Origin: Alphaproteobacteria bacterium 32-64-14
GTDB taxonomy: Bacteria > Pseudomonadota > Alphaproteobacteria > Caulobacterales > Hyphomonadaceae
Assembly: GCA_002280725.1 (NCBI GenBank)
Contig: NCEM01000012.1
Coordinates: forward strand, 1-64,000
Direction: 5' to 3'
Length of the DNA stretch: 64,000 nt
Below the pieces are notes generated by a model that was not told the origin of the DNA, searched no databases, and saw only the letters and a program-made list of their open reading frames with translations. The position numbers and the translations under genes are program-made. This document shows positions 8,076-18,775 of this stretch, in pieces (positions within the stretch are counted from its first letter, which is position 1; the number at the start of each line of letters is the position of its first letter).

Positions 8076-10079
8076 ATGGCCGACGACCTGCCCCTTTCCG
8101 CCGACTTTCCACAGGCCGACGAGGCCCAGTGGCAGGCCTTGGCCGAGAAGGCTCTGGAAGGGGCGCCACTCTCCAAAATCACGACCAAGACCGAGCATGG
8201 CGTGCCGGTGAAGCCGCTGTACCGCCGGGCCGACTGGGCGCCGGATGCATCGGGATTGCCGGGGGCAGCGCCGTTTATCCGCGGCGGGCGGTCGGTCAAT
8301 GACGCTTACCTGCCGTGGGATATCCGGCAGGTGGTGGCGCATCCCGATCCGGTGATTGCGGCTGACCAGGTGATGGAAGCGCTTGAGGGCGGCGTGTCGT
8401 CCATCGAGCTGCGCGTGGACGCGGCGGGCGAGCATGGCGTGGTGGCGCGTTCGGCGGTGGATATCGAGCGGGTGCTACGCGGCGTGAAGCTGGACCTTGC
8501 GCCGGTGGCGCTGGAGGCGGCGGGCGCATCGACGACGCAGAGCATTGAGCTGGCGGCGTTGCTGGCGGCGGCGATACCGTCGCGCGAGATGGCGAGCGCG
8601 CGGATTGCGTTCAACGTGGACCCGATCGGCGCGCTGGCGCGGACGGGCTCCCTGCCCGGCTCGACGGAAGAAGAGATGTCGCAGGCGGCATCGTTCGCGC
8701 GCGATGCAGGCCCGGAGTTTCCGCAGGCGAGCATGCTGCGCGCGGACTCGCGGCCTGTGCACGAGGCGGGCGGCACCGAAGTTCAGGAACTTGCTTATCT
8801 CATCGGCTCTGGCGCGGAGTATGTCCGCGCGCTGATGACGGCGGGGCTGAGCGCGGATGCGGCGTGCCGCACGATCCTGTTCACGGTCAGCGTCGGGGCC
8901 GACTATCTGGTCGACATGGCCAAGCTGCGCGCGGCGCGGCGGATGTGGTGGCGCGTGGCTGATGCGTTCGGCGCCAAGGGCGCGGCAGCGGGCATGACGC
9001 TGCAGGCGGTGTCGTCGCGGCGGATGCTGACTCGGCGCGATCCGTGGGTGAACATCCTGCGCAACACAGCGGCATGCTTTGCGGGCGGCGTGGGCGGCGC
9101 GGACATCGTTACTGTGCGGTCGTTCACCGACGCGATGGGATTGCCGGGCAAGCTGGCGCGCAGGCTGGCGCGGGGCACGCAGGTGATTGCGCAGGAAGAA
9201 TGCAGCCTTGGCCGCGTGGTGGATGCACCGGGCGGGGCGTGGGCGATCGAGAAGCTGGGCGAAGATCTTGCGAAGGCGGCGTGGCCGATCTTCCAGCAGG
9301 TCGAAAGCGAAGGCGGGCTTGTGAAGGCGCTGCAGGCGGGCGGCTTCCAGGCTGGCGTTGGCGATGCGCGGTTGGCTCGCATCAAAGCGGCGGCAAAGCG
9401 GAAAGAGCCAATCACGGGCGTTTCGGACTTCCCGCAACTGGGCGAGGAGTTGCCGAGCGTCGAGATGGTAAACTTGCCGGCCATCGTGCGCCGCGCGGCG
9501 GAAGCCTCGGGCCGGGCGCCGGCGTCGCGCTCGTGGTTCTCGCTGAAGGCTGCGGCGCAGGACAAGGCGACGCTGGCCGACATCTCGCGCACGACGGATG
9601 AGGACGGCGCGGAGGCCGAGCCGTTCTGGCCGATCCGTATCGCGGAGCCCTATGAGCGCCTGCGTGATCTTGCCGACCAGCGCACGGCGGCGGGTCGCGC
9701 GCCCAAGGTTTATCTCGCGGCCATCGGTCCGTTGGCCGAACATTCGGCGCGCCTGCAATACGCGCAGAACTTCTTCGCGGCGGGCGGCATTGGCGCGGTG
9801 CCCTCAGCGGGCGATGCGGTGTGGCATGCGCAGGCGATGAAACAGGCGGGCTGCTCGTTGGTGTGCCTGTGCGGATCGGACAAGCGTTATGCCGCTGAAG
9901 CGGTGGACGCGGCGCGTGCATTGAAGCAGGCGGGCGCGGCGCGCGTCTATCTGGCCGGCAGGCCCGGCGAGCTTGAAGGCGCGCTGCGCGCGGCAGGCGT
10001 GGACGAGTTCATCTTTGTCGGCGCGGATGTGCTGGCCAGCCTTGAGAAAGCGCATGCGGAACTGGGGCTGGGCAGTTAG
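8076..10079 (+). CDS. mutA: Methylmalonyl-CoA mutase small subunit
   Basis: The non-catalytic subunit of the adenosylcobalamin-dependent mutase that interconverts (R)-methylmalonyl-CoA and succinyl-CoA. At 667 residues it has the mutase barrel (LPWDIRQVVAHPDPVIAADQ, then SVGADYLVDMAKLRAARRMW) and a C-terminal cobalamin-type fold. That fold lacks the cobalt-ligating DxHxxG, as is usual for this subunit. The start at 8076 is preceded by AGAGAGA; a TTG at 8061 is less likely. TTGACG at 8022-8027 could be a -35 element. Its partner mutB lies 5.9 kb downstream rather than adjacent, which is unusual. Confidence 0.93.
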   Translation: MADDLPLSADFPQADEAQWQALAEKALEGAPLSKITTKTEHGVPVKPLYRRADWAPDASGLPGAAPFIRGGRSVNDAYLPWDIRQVVAHPDPVIAADQVMEALEGGVSSIELRVDAAGEHGVVARSAVDIERVLRGVKLDLAPVALEAAGASTTQSIELAALLAAAIPSREMASARIAFNVDPIGALARTGSLPGSTEEEMSQAASFARDAGPEFPQASMLRADSRPVHEAGGTEVQELAYLIGSGAEYVRALMTAGLSADAACRTILFTVSVGADYLVDMAKLRAARRMWWRVADAFGAKGAAAGMTLQAVSSRRMLTRRDPWVNILRNTAACFAGGVGGADIVTVRSFTDAMGLPGKLARRLARGTQVIAQEECSLGRVVDAPGGAWAIEKLGEDLAKAAWPIFQQVESEGGLVKALQAGGFQAGVGDARLARIKAAAKRKEPITGVSDFPQLGEELPSVEMVNLPAIVRRAAEASGRAPASRSWFSLKAAAQDKATLADISRTTDEDGAEAEPFWPIRIAEPYERLRDLADQRTAAGRAPKVYLAAIGPLAEHSARLQYAQNFFAAGGIGAVPSAGDAVWHAQAMKQAGCSLVCLCGSDKRYAAEAVDAARALKQAGAARVYLAGRPGELEGALRAAGVDEFIFVGADVLASLEKAHAELGLGS

Positions 10080-10082
10080 ACG

Positions 10083-10904
10083 TCATCCGCGACAAGTCGA
10101 ATTCGCGAGGCCAGCGACCGTGTCGTTGAGCGCTGTGAACAGGCGTTCTGACAGGGAGTCGTAGGGCTCGCCGCCTTCGCCGAGGTCGTTCCACGAGCCC
10201 ATGCCGCCGAACACCCAGGCGTGGTTGATCGCCTGCAGGATCGCAACCTGGCGGCGGTCGAACCCCGAATAGCGCATGACATCATCGACCCATTCGGCAT
10301 CGTCGATCTCGCCCTGCTCGATCAGCTTGATGGCGCGGAGAAAGCAAGCGGCGAAGTTGTCGTAGGTGCGCGTGCGGGCGAAGGCTTCGATCTCGGGCAG
10401 CACGGTGCGCAGGTCTGACAGCGCAACAGCGAGATCAACTGGCTGGCTTTCCGACGGGCTGATCTCGCCCTGCAGGATGTGGGTGCACAGCCAGACCTTG
10501 CGGTCCGGATCATCGCGTTCGCCGAAGCGGTGGAAGCCTTCCCAGAGCTGGCACGTCTGTTTGCCGACGGCCTCGATCAGCCAGCGTGGACCGCCGCCGA
10601 CGAAGGCGACCAGCATGCGGTCTGGCGCATCGATCTGCTGGTTCGGGCCGCGGCGCCCGGCGAGGCAGTGCAGGCGCAAGCCGGTGCACCATGGCTTGAG
10701 CGAGGCGAACCAGGCCATGGGATCGGCGGCGACCAACGGAAATTCGTCGGTGTCTTTTCCCGAGGCGGGCGGTTTGCGGAATTCGCAGGCCTTCATGAAG
10801 GTGAAAGTCGGCGCATCCGGCCAGAAGCCGGAAATGTCGCGGCCAGCCAGCCAGGCATTGCCGGCGGCGACAAGCATCAGCGCATTTTCGATTGGGCCCT
10901 GCAC
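10083..10904 (-). CDS. Conserved-looking protein, unknown function
   Basis: A 273-residue protein that I do not recognise. It appears soluble, with no signal peptide or membrane segment. Features are ALMLVAAGNAWLAGRDISGF at the N-terminus, a Cys/Trp-containing middle (MAWFASLKPWCTGLRLHCL) and a C-terminal helical region with FDRRQVAILQAINHAWVFGG. The GTG start at 10904 lies 4 bases after the stop of the PPOX-like gene, so the two form a tight operon. The 3' end meets mutA convergently with a 3-base gap. Context suggests a role tied to the upstream flavin/PLP-fold protein. Confidence 0.75.
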   Translation of the reverse strand: MQGPIENALMLVAAGNAWLAGRDISGFWPDAPTFTFMKACEFRKPPASGKDTDEFPLVAADPMAWFASLKPWCTGLRLHCLAGRRGPNQQIDAPDRMLVAFVGGGPRWLIEAVGKQTCQLWEGFHRFGERDDPDRKVWLCTHILQGEISPSESQPVDLAVALSDLRTVLPEIEAFARTRTYDNFAACFLRAIKLIEQGEIDDAEWVDDVMRYSGFDRRQVAILQAINHAWVFGGMGSWNDLGEGGEPYDSLSERLFTALNDTVAGLANSTCRG

Positions 10905-10908
10905 GCGC

Positions 10909-11493
10909 CTAGACCTTTCTGGGCGGGACAACGTCGCTGAACATGTCCATCGATTTCCATTTCGGCTCGACCGGCGTCTCGCCCGCGTGCGGGATGTAGG
11001 GCGACGCTTTTGCGGCGGCGGGATCGGGGATGTAGCGCGGGCAGTTGGGGAAGATGTCGACGGGCGTGAAGCGCACGAGGCCCTGCGCGCCGGGAAAGTC
11101 CGCGATCATCGGATCGTCGAACGACACCACCGCGCGGCCGTTTGCGCGCAGGCGTTTCGGCGTCTCGCCCATGCGGATGAAGAGCAGGCCGACGGATGGA
11201 TTGATCGCGATGTTGCCGAGGCTCTTGAACATGCCGTTGCCATCATAGTCAGGCCAGACAAGCAGATCGGGCGCGACGACACGCGCAAAGCCCGGGGGGC
11301 CGCCCTTGAAGGAACAGTCGGGCTGGCCGATGGGGTTGGAGGTGGCGAGGAAGAAGTATTCGAGCGACTCGATGAACGCCTTGTCGTCGTCGGTGAATTC
11401 CGGGCGGCGCAGGCGCTCGACCAGACGGTCTGCGAGTGCGCGCGAGCCGAACAGGTCCTGAAGGTCGCGGTTGCCGTCGTGAAACATGGGCAT
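10909..11493 (-). CDS. Pyridoxamine 5'-phosphate oxidase-family protein
   Basis: A 194-residue split-barrel (PPOX/FMN-binding) protein. ESLEYFFLATSNPIGQPDCS and a following GGPPGFARVV segment are typical of the branch annotated as pyridoxamine phosphate oxidase-related, which often binds FMN or haem rather than making PLP. The start at 11493 has GGGAGGG with normal spacing; an in-frame codon at 11520 lies upstream of that site. It is co-directional with and almost abutting the unknown gene at 10083-10904. Confidence 0.85.
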   Translation of the reverse strand: MPMFHDGNRDLQDLFGSRALADRLVERLRRPEFTDDDKAFIESLEYFFLATSNPIGQPDCSFKGGPPGFARVVAPDLLVWPDYDGNGMFKSLGNIAINPSVGLLFIRMGETPKRLRANGRAVVSFDDPMIADFPGAQGLVRFTPVDIFPNCPRYIPDPAAAKASPYIPHAGETPVEPKWKSMDMFSDVVPPRKV

Positions 11494-11540
11494 GGGTTGG
11501 CCCTCCCTGCACGGGATCATACGCCTTGCGCGATCAGTGG

Positions 11541-12236
11541 CTAGGACCGTGGACGGACGGCGAACGCGGCACTGGCTGTTGTCCAGTCGAGGGCGCCCAT
11601 GAATGCGTTGACGTAGTCGCCAGCCTTTGCGCCGAAATCCATGTGGTAGGCGTGCTCGTACATGTCGAGCGCGACGAGGACTTCGCCATCGGCGGCTGTC
11701 AGCGTGTGATCAGCGGCCCATTGGTTCATCAGCCGGCCCAGACGCGGCGACCAAGCGAGCAGGACCCAGCCTGAACCGCCGCCAAGCGCCTTGCCCATGC
11801 CAACAAATTCGGTGCGCCAGCGATCATGGCTGCCAAAATCGCGTTCAATCTGTTGGGCGAGATCTGCGCCTGGCTTCGAGCCGCCTTTGCCGAGATTGGC
11901 GAAATAGATCTCGTGCAGGATCACCGAATTGAGGGCGATAAGCTCTTCCCGCTTCAGGCCATTGATCATGAAGCCCGGCGCCGTCGCGAAGTCTGTCTGC
12001 CCGATCTGACTCTCGATATCGCCGAGCCGCTTCACGGCGCCTGCATAGTTGTTGTCGTGATGGCTGACCAACAGCTTCTCGGAAAGACCCGGGATGGTCT
12101 TCGGATCGAAGGGCAAGGGCTTTGGAATCAGGCCGGACGGCGAAGCCGGCGGCGTTTGCGCTGTTGCGCATCCGGCGATCGCCATGGCGCCGGCGACTGC
12201 CGCTGCTCCGCAAATGAGGTTGCGTCGATCGAGCAT
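11541..12236 (-). CDS. Exported Fe/Mn superoxide dismutase, Tat-lipoprotein type
   Basis: Predicted to dismutate superoxide outside the cytoplasm. The 231-residue protein keeps all four metal ligands of the Fe/Mn family: His59 or His60 (SHHDNNY), His108 (ILHEIYF), Asp191 and His195 (ALDMYEHAYHMDF). The glycine-rich GGGSGWVLL core motif is also present. Unlike cytoplasmic SodA/SodB it starts with a twin-arginine segment (DRRNLICGAAAVAG) ending in a lipobox (AIAGC, Cys23). It may therefore be exported folded through Tat and lipid-anchored. The next minus-strand gene upstream, at 12278-13423, carries the same kind of signal. Confidence 0.88.
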   Translation of the reverse strand: MLDRRNLICGAAAVAGAMAIAGCATAQTPPASPSGLIPKPLPFDPKTIPGLSEKLLVSHHDNNYAGAVKRLGDIESQIGQTDFATAPGFMINGLKREELIALNSVILHEIYFANLGKGGSKPGADLAQQIERDFGSHDRWRTEFVGMGKALGGGSGWVLLAWSPRLGRLMNQWAADHTLTAADGEVLVALDMYEHAYHMDFGAKAGDYVNAFMGALDWTTASAAFAVRPRS

Positions 12237-12277
12237 GGATGACCTCCCCGGCCGTTCGCGCCCTAAGCATCGCGATG

Positions 12278-13423
12278 CTAACGAATGCGAGACGTGGCGC
12301 GCTCACAGCTAGCATACTTTGTCGTGTCGCTGACAACGGTTCCTGCACCGCAGAGGCCGTAGTTGGAGGTGTTGTCGGGGAAGCGATCAATCGGCGCCAG
12401 CGCTGCGGTGTCGATCCAGCCGGTGACGGTGGCGGTGGCGCCGCGGGAGCCGCCTTCCTGCGTGACGATGCGGACGGCGGTTGGCTGGCGCTCGAGCACG
12501 CGGACGTTGCGGTCTTTCAGGATTGTGCCGACCGTGTTCGAGGCGGGATCGAAGGCGGCGCGGATATCGGCGTTGGCGCGCAGGAAGGCGCGGCCGGCGA
12601 AGACGGCCTGCGTTGCGGGCACGCCGTGGGACTGGTTGGTGGAGCCCTTGTCGGTCCACTGACCGATGTAGCCGCGCGTTGTGGGATTGGCGATGTTGGT
12701 GTCGACGCCGAAGCCGACTTCGGGCGGCACGATGTCGAGCGCGTTCTGGAACATGCTCCAGGCGCCGGTGTTGTAGAACGCCTGCGTGCCCGAGTGGCCG
12801 GTGGAGCCCGAGAGCCAGAAATAGCTGGCCGTGCCGGCGGTGCGCACCGCATTGCAGATGCAGCCGTTGGAGTAGATGCCGACGGCGATGCCGGAGCCTT
12901 CAAAGGCACGCTTCACATCATCGAAGTATTTGAGGATGGGATCGCGGAGCTGCTGGTAGGGCCAGTCTGCATCGACGCCGAAATAGATGGCCGAGCCTTC
13001 GGGCTGGCCGGCGGCTCCGGCCTGGCGGAGGGCCTGTTCGGCGTCTTCCTTGCCCCAGTTGTTCTCGAAGGTGCGGAAGCAGTTGTTGTAGTGCTGGAAG
13101 ACGCTGCCGATCGACAGGCCTTCGCCGATGATGATCTTCGCTTCCTCGGGCTGGAGATCCTTGCCGACGAGGCTGGGCGGGAGATGCGAGTAGTACCGGA
13201 AGACGGTTTTCACGCCGTGCTCGCGCAGCTTGCGGACTTTCGCGACGTCGAGGCGCGCGGCGGTGTCGGTGATGAGGGGGAAGCCGGAGGCAACGGCTGT
13301 AGGGGGCGCTACTGGCGGCGTTGTTGGCGTCGTGGGGATCGTCGGCTTTGAGGACGTGGCGCACGCGGCGAGTGCGGCGGAGCCTGCGAAGAGGAAGCTG
13401 CGGCGGTTGGTCAACATGGCCAT
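12278..13423 (-). CDS. DUF1906 glycoside hydrolase-like Tat lipoprotein
   Basis: A 381-residue protein with a twin-arginine lipoprotein signal (NRRSFLFAGSAALAAC, Cys21) and a Thr/Pro linker. A DUF1906-type glycoside-hydrolase-like TIM barrel follows (FRYYSHLPPS, IYFGVDADWPY, VGIYSNGCICNAV), and the C-terminus looks like a small SH3-like domain. DUF1906 proteins resemble GH25 lysozymes and often act on cell walls; the substrate here is unknown. GGGAG lies 7 bases before the start. The gene precedes the Tat-lipoprotein superoxide dismutase in the same orientation. Confidence 0.85.
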   Translation of the reverse strand: MAMLTNRRSFLFAGSAALAACATSSKPTIPTTPTTPPVAPPTAVASGFPLITDTAARLDVAKVRKLREHGVKTVFRYYSHLPPSLVGKDLQPEEAKIIIGEGLSIGSVFQHYNNCFRTFENNWGKEDAEQALRQAGAAGQPEGSAIYFGVDADWPYQQLRDPILKYFDDVKRAFEGSGIAVGIYSNGCICNAVRTAGTASYFWLSGSTGHSGTQAFYNTGAWSMFQNALDIVPPEVGFGVDTNIANPTTRGYIGQWTDKGSTNQSHGVPATQAVFAGRAFLRANADIRAAFDPASNTVGTILKDRNVRVLERQPTAVRIVTQEGGSRGATATVTGWIDTAALAPIDRFPDNTSNYGLCGAGTVVSDTTKYASCERATSRIR

Positions 13424-13444
13424 TCGCTATCTCCCACGAGTTGC

Positions 13445-13531
13445 GCGTAGGGTGCATTTCGCGCCGCTCAATGCACCTTCGCGCCGCCTGCACTATGGTG
13501 GATTTCGCCTTTGGCTCAATCCACCCTACGC
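13445..13531. repeat. Nested palindromic repeat (REP-like)
   Basis: An outer inverted repeat, GCGTAGGGTG (13445-13454) and CACCCTACGC (13522-13531), encloses two hairpins. These are GGTGCATT/AATGCACC (13451-13458, 13470-13477) and GGTGGATT/AATCCACC (13497-13504, 13518-13525). The GTAGGGTGGATT...AATCCACCCTACG design is a widespread bacterial extragenic palindrome. It lies between the SDR gene's 3' end and the DUF1906 gene's 5' end, so it could act as a terminator or a passive repeat. Confidence 0.8.
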
Positions 13532-13538
13532 ATTGTCG

Positions 13539-14339
13539 CTACTTAGGCCTCAGCGGCGCGAAGCCGAGGTGCATGCCGGCGTCGATGATCATGAACTCGC
13601 CGGTGACGTGGCGGCTTTCGGGGCCGGCAAAGAACAGGATCGATTCCGCAATATCCTCGGGCATGGAGGCGACGCGCAGGGGCACTGTCTTGGCGACCTG
13701 CTCGGCCGTTTGCGATTCGACGGCGTCGCCCTGGTACTTGGTGAACCAGCCTGAGCCGATATAACCGGGGCAAACCGCGTTAACGCGGATGTTGGGGGCG
13801 AGCGCGCGGGCGAGCGACAGCGTCATCGTGTTGAGCGCGCCCTTGGTGGCGGCGTAGGCGATGGATGAGCCGATGCCGGTGACGCCTGCGATGGACGACA
13901 CGTTGACGACCGCACCCTTGCCTGAGGCAGCCAGATGCGGCTGGGCGGCGCGGGTCATCTGGTAGACGGCGACGACATTGACCTTGTAGAGGCGGAGGAA
14001 GTCTTCAGAATCCAGCGCGTCGAGATCAGTGTGCTTGGCGAACTTGGTGATGCCGGCGTTGTTGACCAGCACGTCGAGGCCGCCGAACTGCTCGACAGCG
14101 GCGGCGACGAGCGCGCGGCAATCGTCATCCTCGCCGACATTGGCCTTCACGGCGAAGGCGTTGACGCCGAGCTTGCGGCATTCGGCGACGACTTCGTTGG
14201 CGGCGTCGGCGCTGGAGTTGTAGTTGATGCACAGGTCGACGCCACGCCGGGCGAGGCCGACAGCGGTGGCGGCGCCAAGACCCGTGCCGCCGCCCGTGAC
14301 GATGGCGCGTTTGCCCTTCATGGAATTGACGTCGCTCAT
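13539..14339 (-). CDS. Short-chain dehydrogenase/reductase (SDR)
   Basis: A classical 266-residue NAD(P)-dependent SDR. It has the cofactor motif TGGGTGLG near residue 16, NNAG, the catalytic Ser in VSSIAGVTG, and YxxxK as YAATKGAL. The DAG near the C-terminus and the fold resemble 3-oxoacyl-ACP reductase and glucose 1-dehydrogenase types, but the substrate cannot be fixed. GGGAG lies 7 bases before the start at 14339. The same frame continues upstream without a stop but with no homologous sequence. Confidence 0.92.
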   Translation of the reverse strand: MSDVNSMKGKRAIVTGGGTGLGAATAVGLARRGVDLCINYNSSADAANEVVAECRKLGVNAFAVKANVGEDDDCRALVAAAVEQFGGLDVLVNNAGITKFAKHTDLDALDSEDFLRLYKVNVVAVYQMTRAAQPHLAASGKGAVVNVSSIAGVTGIGSSIAYAATKGALNTMTLSLARALAPNIRVNAVCPGYIGSGWFTKYQGDAVESQTAEQVAKTVPLRVASMPEDIAESILFFAGPESRHVTGEFMIIDAGMHLGFAPLRPK

Positions 14340-14413
14340 CGTGTGCTCCCTGCGTGTTTTCTCGCGGCCACTACTGACACCGCCCGGCGACCGGGGGCAA
14401 GGCAAAGCAGCGT

Positions 14414-15307
14414 CTAGTTTGCTGTCTTCGCCGCTTCGGCGGCTTCGGCGATGCGGGCGGCGCGCAGCATGGAGGGGAGCGAGATCTCGCCTTCGCGGCA
14501 GGCGTATTCGCCGATGGGGCCGTGGGCGGGGCGGAATTCGTATTCGCCGCCCCAGGACGCGGACCATTTGGTCGCGTCTTCGACGGTGAAGCCGTAGTGC
14601 AGGCGCTTGTCGCCCGAGCGCGTGAAGCGTTCGGTGATTTTCAGGTTGATCCACGATCCGCGGAACATCTGCCCGGCGGGGAAATTCGTGGTTTCGACGA
14701 CGAGCGTATCCCCCTCCCACCAGCCGATGGAGTCGCCGAGATAGGGCCGCAGGCCGTCTGTGCGGTGCGTGCTGTTGAGGCGGACGATGCGGGCGTCGTG
14801 GATCATCTCGACGAGGATCACCACGTGATCGGTGGTCTGCACGATCTGGTAGTTGGAGTTGCCGGGCAATGGCAGCATGACCGGACCGGCATTGTTGAAG
14901 ATGGGCAGGATGCAGCGATCGTCGATGGGCTGCAGCTCAGGGCCGTCTGTCACCTTCTCGCCGGGCTTGAGGGTGTAGTCGCGCGGATCGGGCGAGGCGC
15001 CCGGCTTCATTGCGGGCACGCGGCCATCGGATGGACTGGTGATGAGGCTGGTGCGGGGCTGGCCGTTGACGCGCATGGCGGGGCGAAATTCCGAGCCGCG
15101 ATCTGCAGCCGTGGTTTCTTCCGGCGTCATCACAAGGCGGCCGGCCATTTCGGGTGGGCGTTCAAACCGCGTGGTGGTTTCGTTGGTCCATGTCCCTTGC
15201 AGGTCGGGCTGGCCGAGGGAGGTGCGCGGAGCGCGATAATCGTCCTGCGCGTGGGCGGGCGAGACGAGACTGGCGATCAGTATCGCGACTGCAAACGCTG
15301 CCCGCAT
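14414..15307 (-). CDS. Exported protein of unknown function
   Basis: A 297-residue protein with a clear signal peptide (MRAAFAVAILIASLVSPAHA) and a mature start GQPDLQGTWTNETTTRFERP. This motif marks a widespread uncharacterised periplasmic family in proteobacteria and acidobacteria. The body is beta-rich with HDARIVRLN and GDSIGWWEGDTLVVETTNF, suggesting a barrel-like small-molecule binding fold. GGGAGGG precedes the ATG at 15307. Its function is unknown. Confidence 0.8.
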   Translation of the reverse strand: MRAAFAVAILIASLVSPAHAQDDYRAPRTSLGQPDLQGTWTNETTTRFERPPEMAGRLVMTPEETTAADRGSEFRPAMRVNGQPRTSLITSPSDGRVPAMKPGASPDPRDYTLKPGEKVTDGPELQPIDDRCILPIFNNAGPVMLPLPGNSNYQIVQTTDHVVILVEMIHDARIVRLNSTHRTDGLRPYLGDSIGWWEGDTLVVETTNFPAGQMFRGSWINLKITERFTRSGDKRLHYGFTVEDATKWSASWGGEYEFRPAHGPIGEYACREGEISLPSMLRAARIAEAAEAAKTAN

Positions 15308-15367
15308 GATCGCCCTCCCGTCTGCCGGGATAGCAATAGGAAGATCGAGGGATGCGGCAAGTGGAAA

Positions 15368-15398
15368 TGAAAACGGCCAGCGACAAGGTCGCTGGCCG
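15368..15398 (-). terminator. Intrinsic terminator for the EF-hand gene
   Basis: GGCCAGCGAC (15375-15384) and GTCGCTGGCC (15388-15397) pair perfectly around a 3-base loop. Read on the minus strand, the stem is followed by GTTTTC, giving a canonical rho-independent terminator about 25 bases after the stop of the EF-hand gene. Confidence 0.85.
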
Positions 15399-15420
15399 CT
15401 CATTCAGATCGGCGCGCTGA

Positions 15421-15717
15421 TCACTGGCTGCGCGGAGGGCCCATGCGGAGGGCGAGGAACTGCTCCTTGGTGATGAAGCCATCGCCATCGGCGTCGACGC
15501 GCGAGGACCAGATTTCGTCGGCACGGTCGCGGGCCTGGTCCGGCAGCACGGAGGTCCATTCGGCCTTGTCGAGCTTGCCGTCCTTGTTCGCATCAGCCGC
15601 GACAAAGCGCGCTTCGCGCTGTTGGGGCGTCATTCCGCCGCCGGGCGGTTGTGCCAGAGCCGGGGCAGCAACGAGCGCACTGAGCGCGGCGCCGGCAAGA
15701 ATTTTCCTGATCGTCAT
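15421..15717 (-). CDS. Exported EF-hand calcium-binding protein
   Basis: A 98-residue protein with a signal peptide (ALSALVAAPALAQ) and two EF-hand loops. DANKDGKLDKAE (residues 42-53) and DADGDGFITKEQ (75-86) both have Asp/Asn/Asp at positions 1, 3 and 5 and Glu at position 12, so both should bind calcium. It is probably a periplasmic calcium sensor or buffer. A strong terminator follows, so it is a single-gene transcript. AGGAGA lies about 10 bases before the start. Confidence 0.88.
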   Translation of the reverse strand: MTIRKILAGAALSALVAAPALAQPPGGGMTPQQREARFVAADANKDGKLDKAEWTSVLPDQARDRADEIWSSRVDADGDGFITKEQFLALRMGPPRSQ

Positions 15718-15884
15718 CGGTCTCAAATCTCCTGTGCCCCATTTCCGGAGCGTGACGTCCATCTGATCGCCCCGTTGGGGGCACGATCACAAGCTTCAAC
15801 GGCAGCTGCAACGGCATCCGTCGGGCTGCAACAGCGCAGATACAATCCATTACATTCGCCAATCTGAACCGGGGCTGACCGTCG

Positions 15885-15900
15885 CTTCGCACGTGCGAAG
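15885..15900. promoter_or_regulatory. Perfect 16-bp palindrome upstream of mutB
   Basis: CTTCGCACGTGCGAAG is perfectly self-complementary and lies 66 bases before the mutB start codon, in the divergent gap between the EF-hand gene and mutB. The size and symmetry fit a dimeric repressor or activator site. No equivalent is seen upstream of mutA or meaB. The regulator is unknown. Confidence 0.55.
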
Positions 15901-15966
15901 GCTTCATGACGGCGGCGAGGGGTGCTAGGGAACATCCAGCGAATCCGCCTTCTGGAGCCTTGGCTT

Positions 15967-18162
<2,196 letters not shown>

Positions 18163-18268
18163 GGTCCGTTCAGCCAGCGTTCAGGTGATATGGGCTTCGC
18201 CGTCCCCCTATCCTGGGTGCTGGCGCGGGCCGCAAATCGGGATAAGTTCGGGTTACTGGGAGAACACC

Positions 18269-18748
18269 ATGAAACGCCTGATCGCCACCCTTGCACTTGG
18301 TCTTGCCCTCGCCGCCTGCTCCAGCGGGCCGACGCGCTATATCCCCGCGCTCGATGGGGACGACATGGGCTATCGCGAACAACGCATCGAGGAGCAGCGC
18401 TATCGCGTCTCCTTCCGCGCCAACCCCGACCTCAAGGCCGCCGAAGCCGAGGACATGGCGCTGCGCCGCGCGGCGGAGCTAACGATCCAGAATGGCTATC
18501 AATGGTTCCACGTCGTCTCGCGCATGACAGATGTGGCAGGCGGCAGCCGTTCGGGCGGCGGACCGACGCTGGGCCTCGGCGGAAGCTCGGGCTCGTATGG
18601 CTCGAGCGTGGGCCTGGGCCTCGGCTTCAACCTCGGCGGCGACTCGCGCCAGTTCGAATCGACCATCGAAGTGCTGATGGGCAAGGGGCCGAAGCCGGCC
18701 GATCCCAATGCTTATGACGCCTATTCGGTTCTCTCGCGCTTTCAGTAG
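18269..18748 (+). CDS. CC0125/CC1285-family lipoprotein
   Basis: A 159-residue lipoprotein (ALAACSS, Cys at about 15) with the family hallmark MGYREQRIEEQRYRVSFRAN. An alanine-rich helix and EMALRRAAELTIQNGY-like region follow, then a long Gly/Ser-rich stretch and a short C-terminal strand. The family is best known from Caulobacter and relatives; its function is unknown. GGGAG lies 6 bases before the start at 18269. It may be co-transcribed with the EEP-family gene 27 bases downstream. Confidence 0.85.
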   Translation: MKRLIATLALGLALAACSSGPTRYIPALDGDDMGYREQRIEEQRYRVSFRANPDLKAAEAEDMALRRAAELTIQNGYQWFHVVSRMTDVAGGSRSGGGPTLGLGGSSGSYGSSVGLGLGFNLGGDSRQFESTIEVLMGKGPKPADPNAYDAYSVLSRFQ

Positions 18749-18775
18749 CCCGTAGCTGAAAGCGGGGCGGCGATC

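Noticed and set aside
7919..8299. N-terminal extension of the nitronate monooxygenase frame
   Set aside because: The frame stays open upstream but runs antisense to mutA and shares no features with the family; the domain begins at the ATG at 7918.
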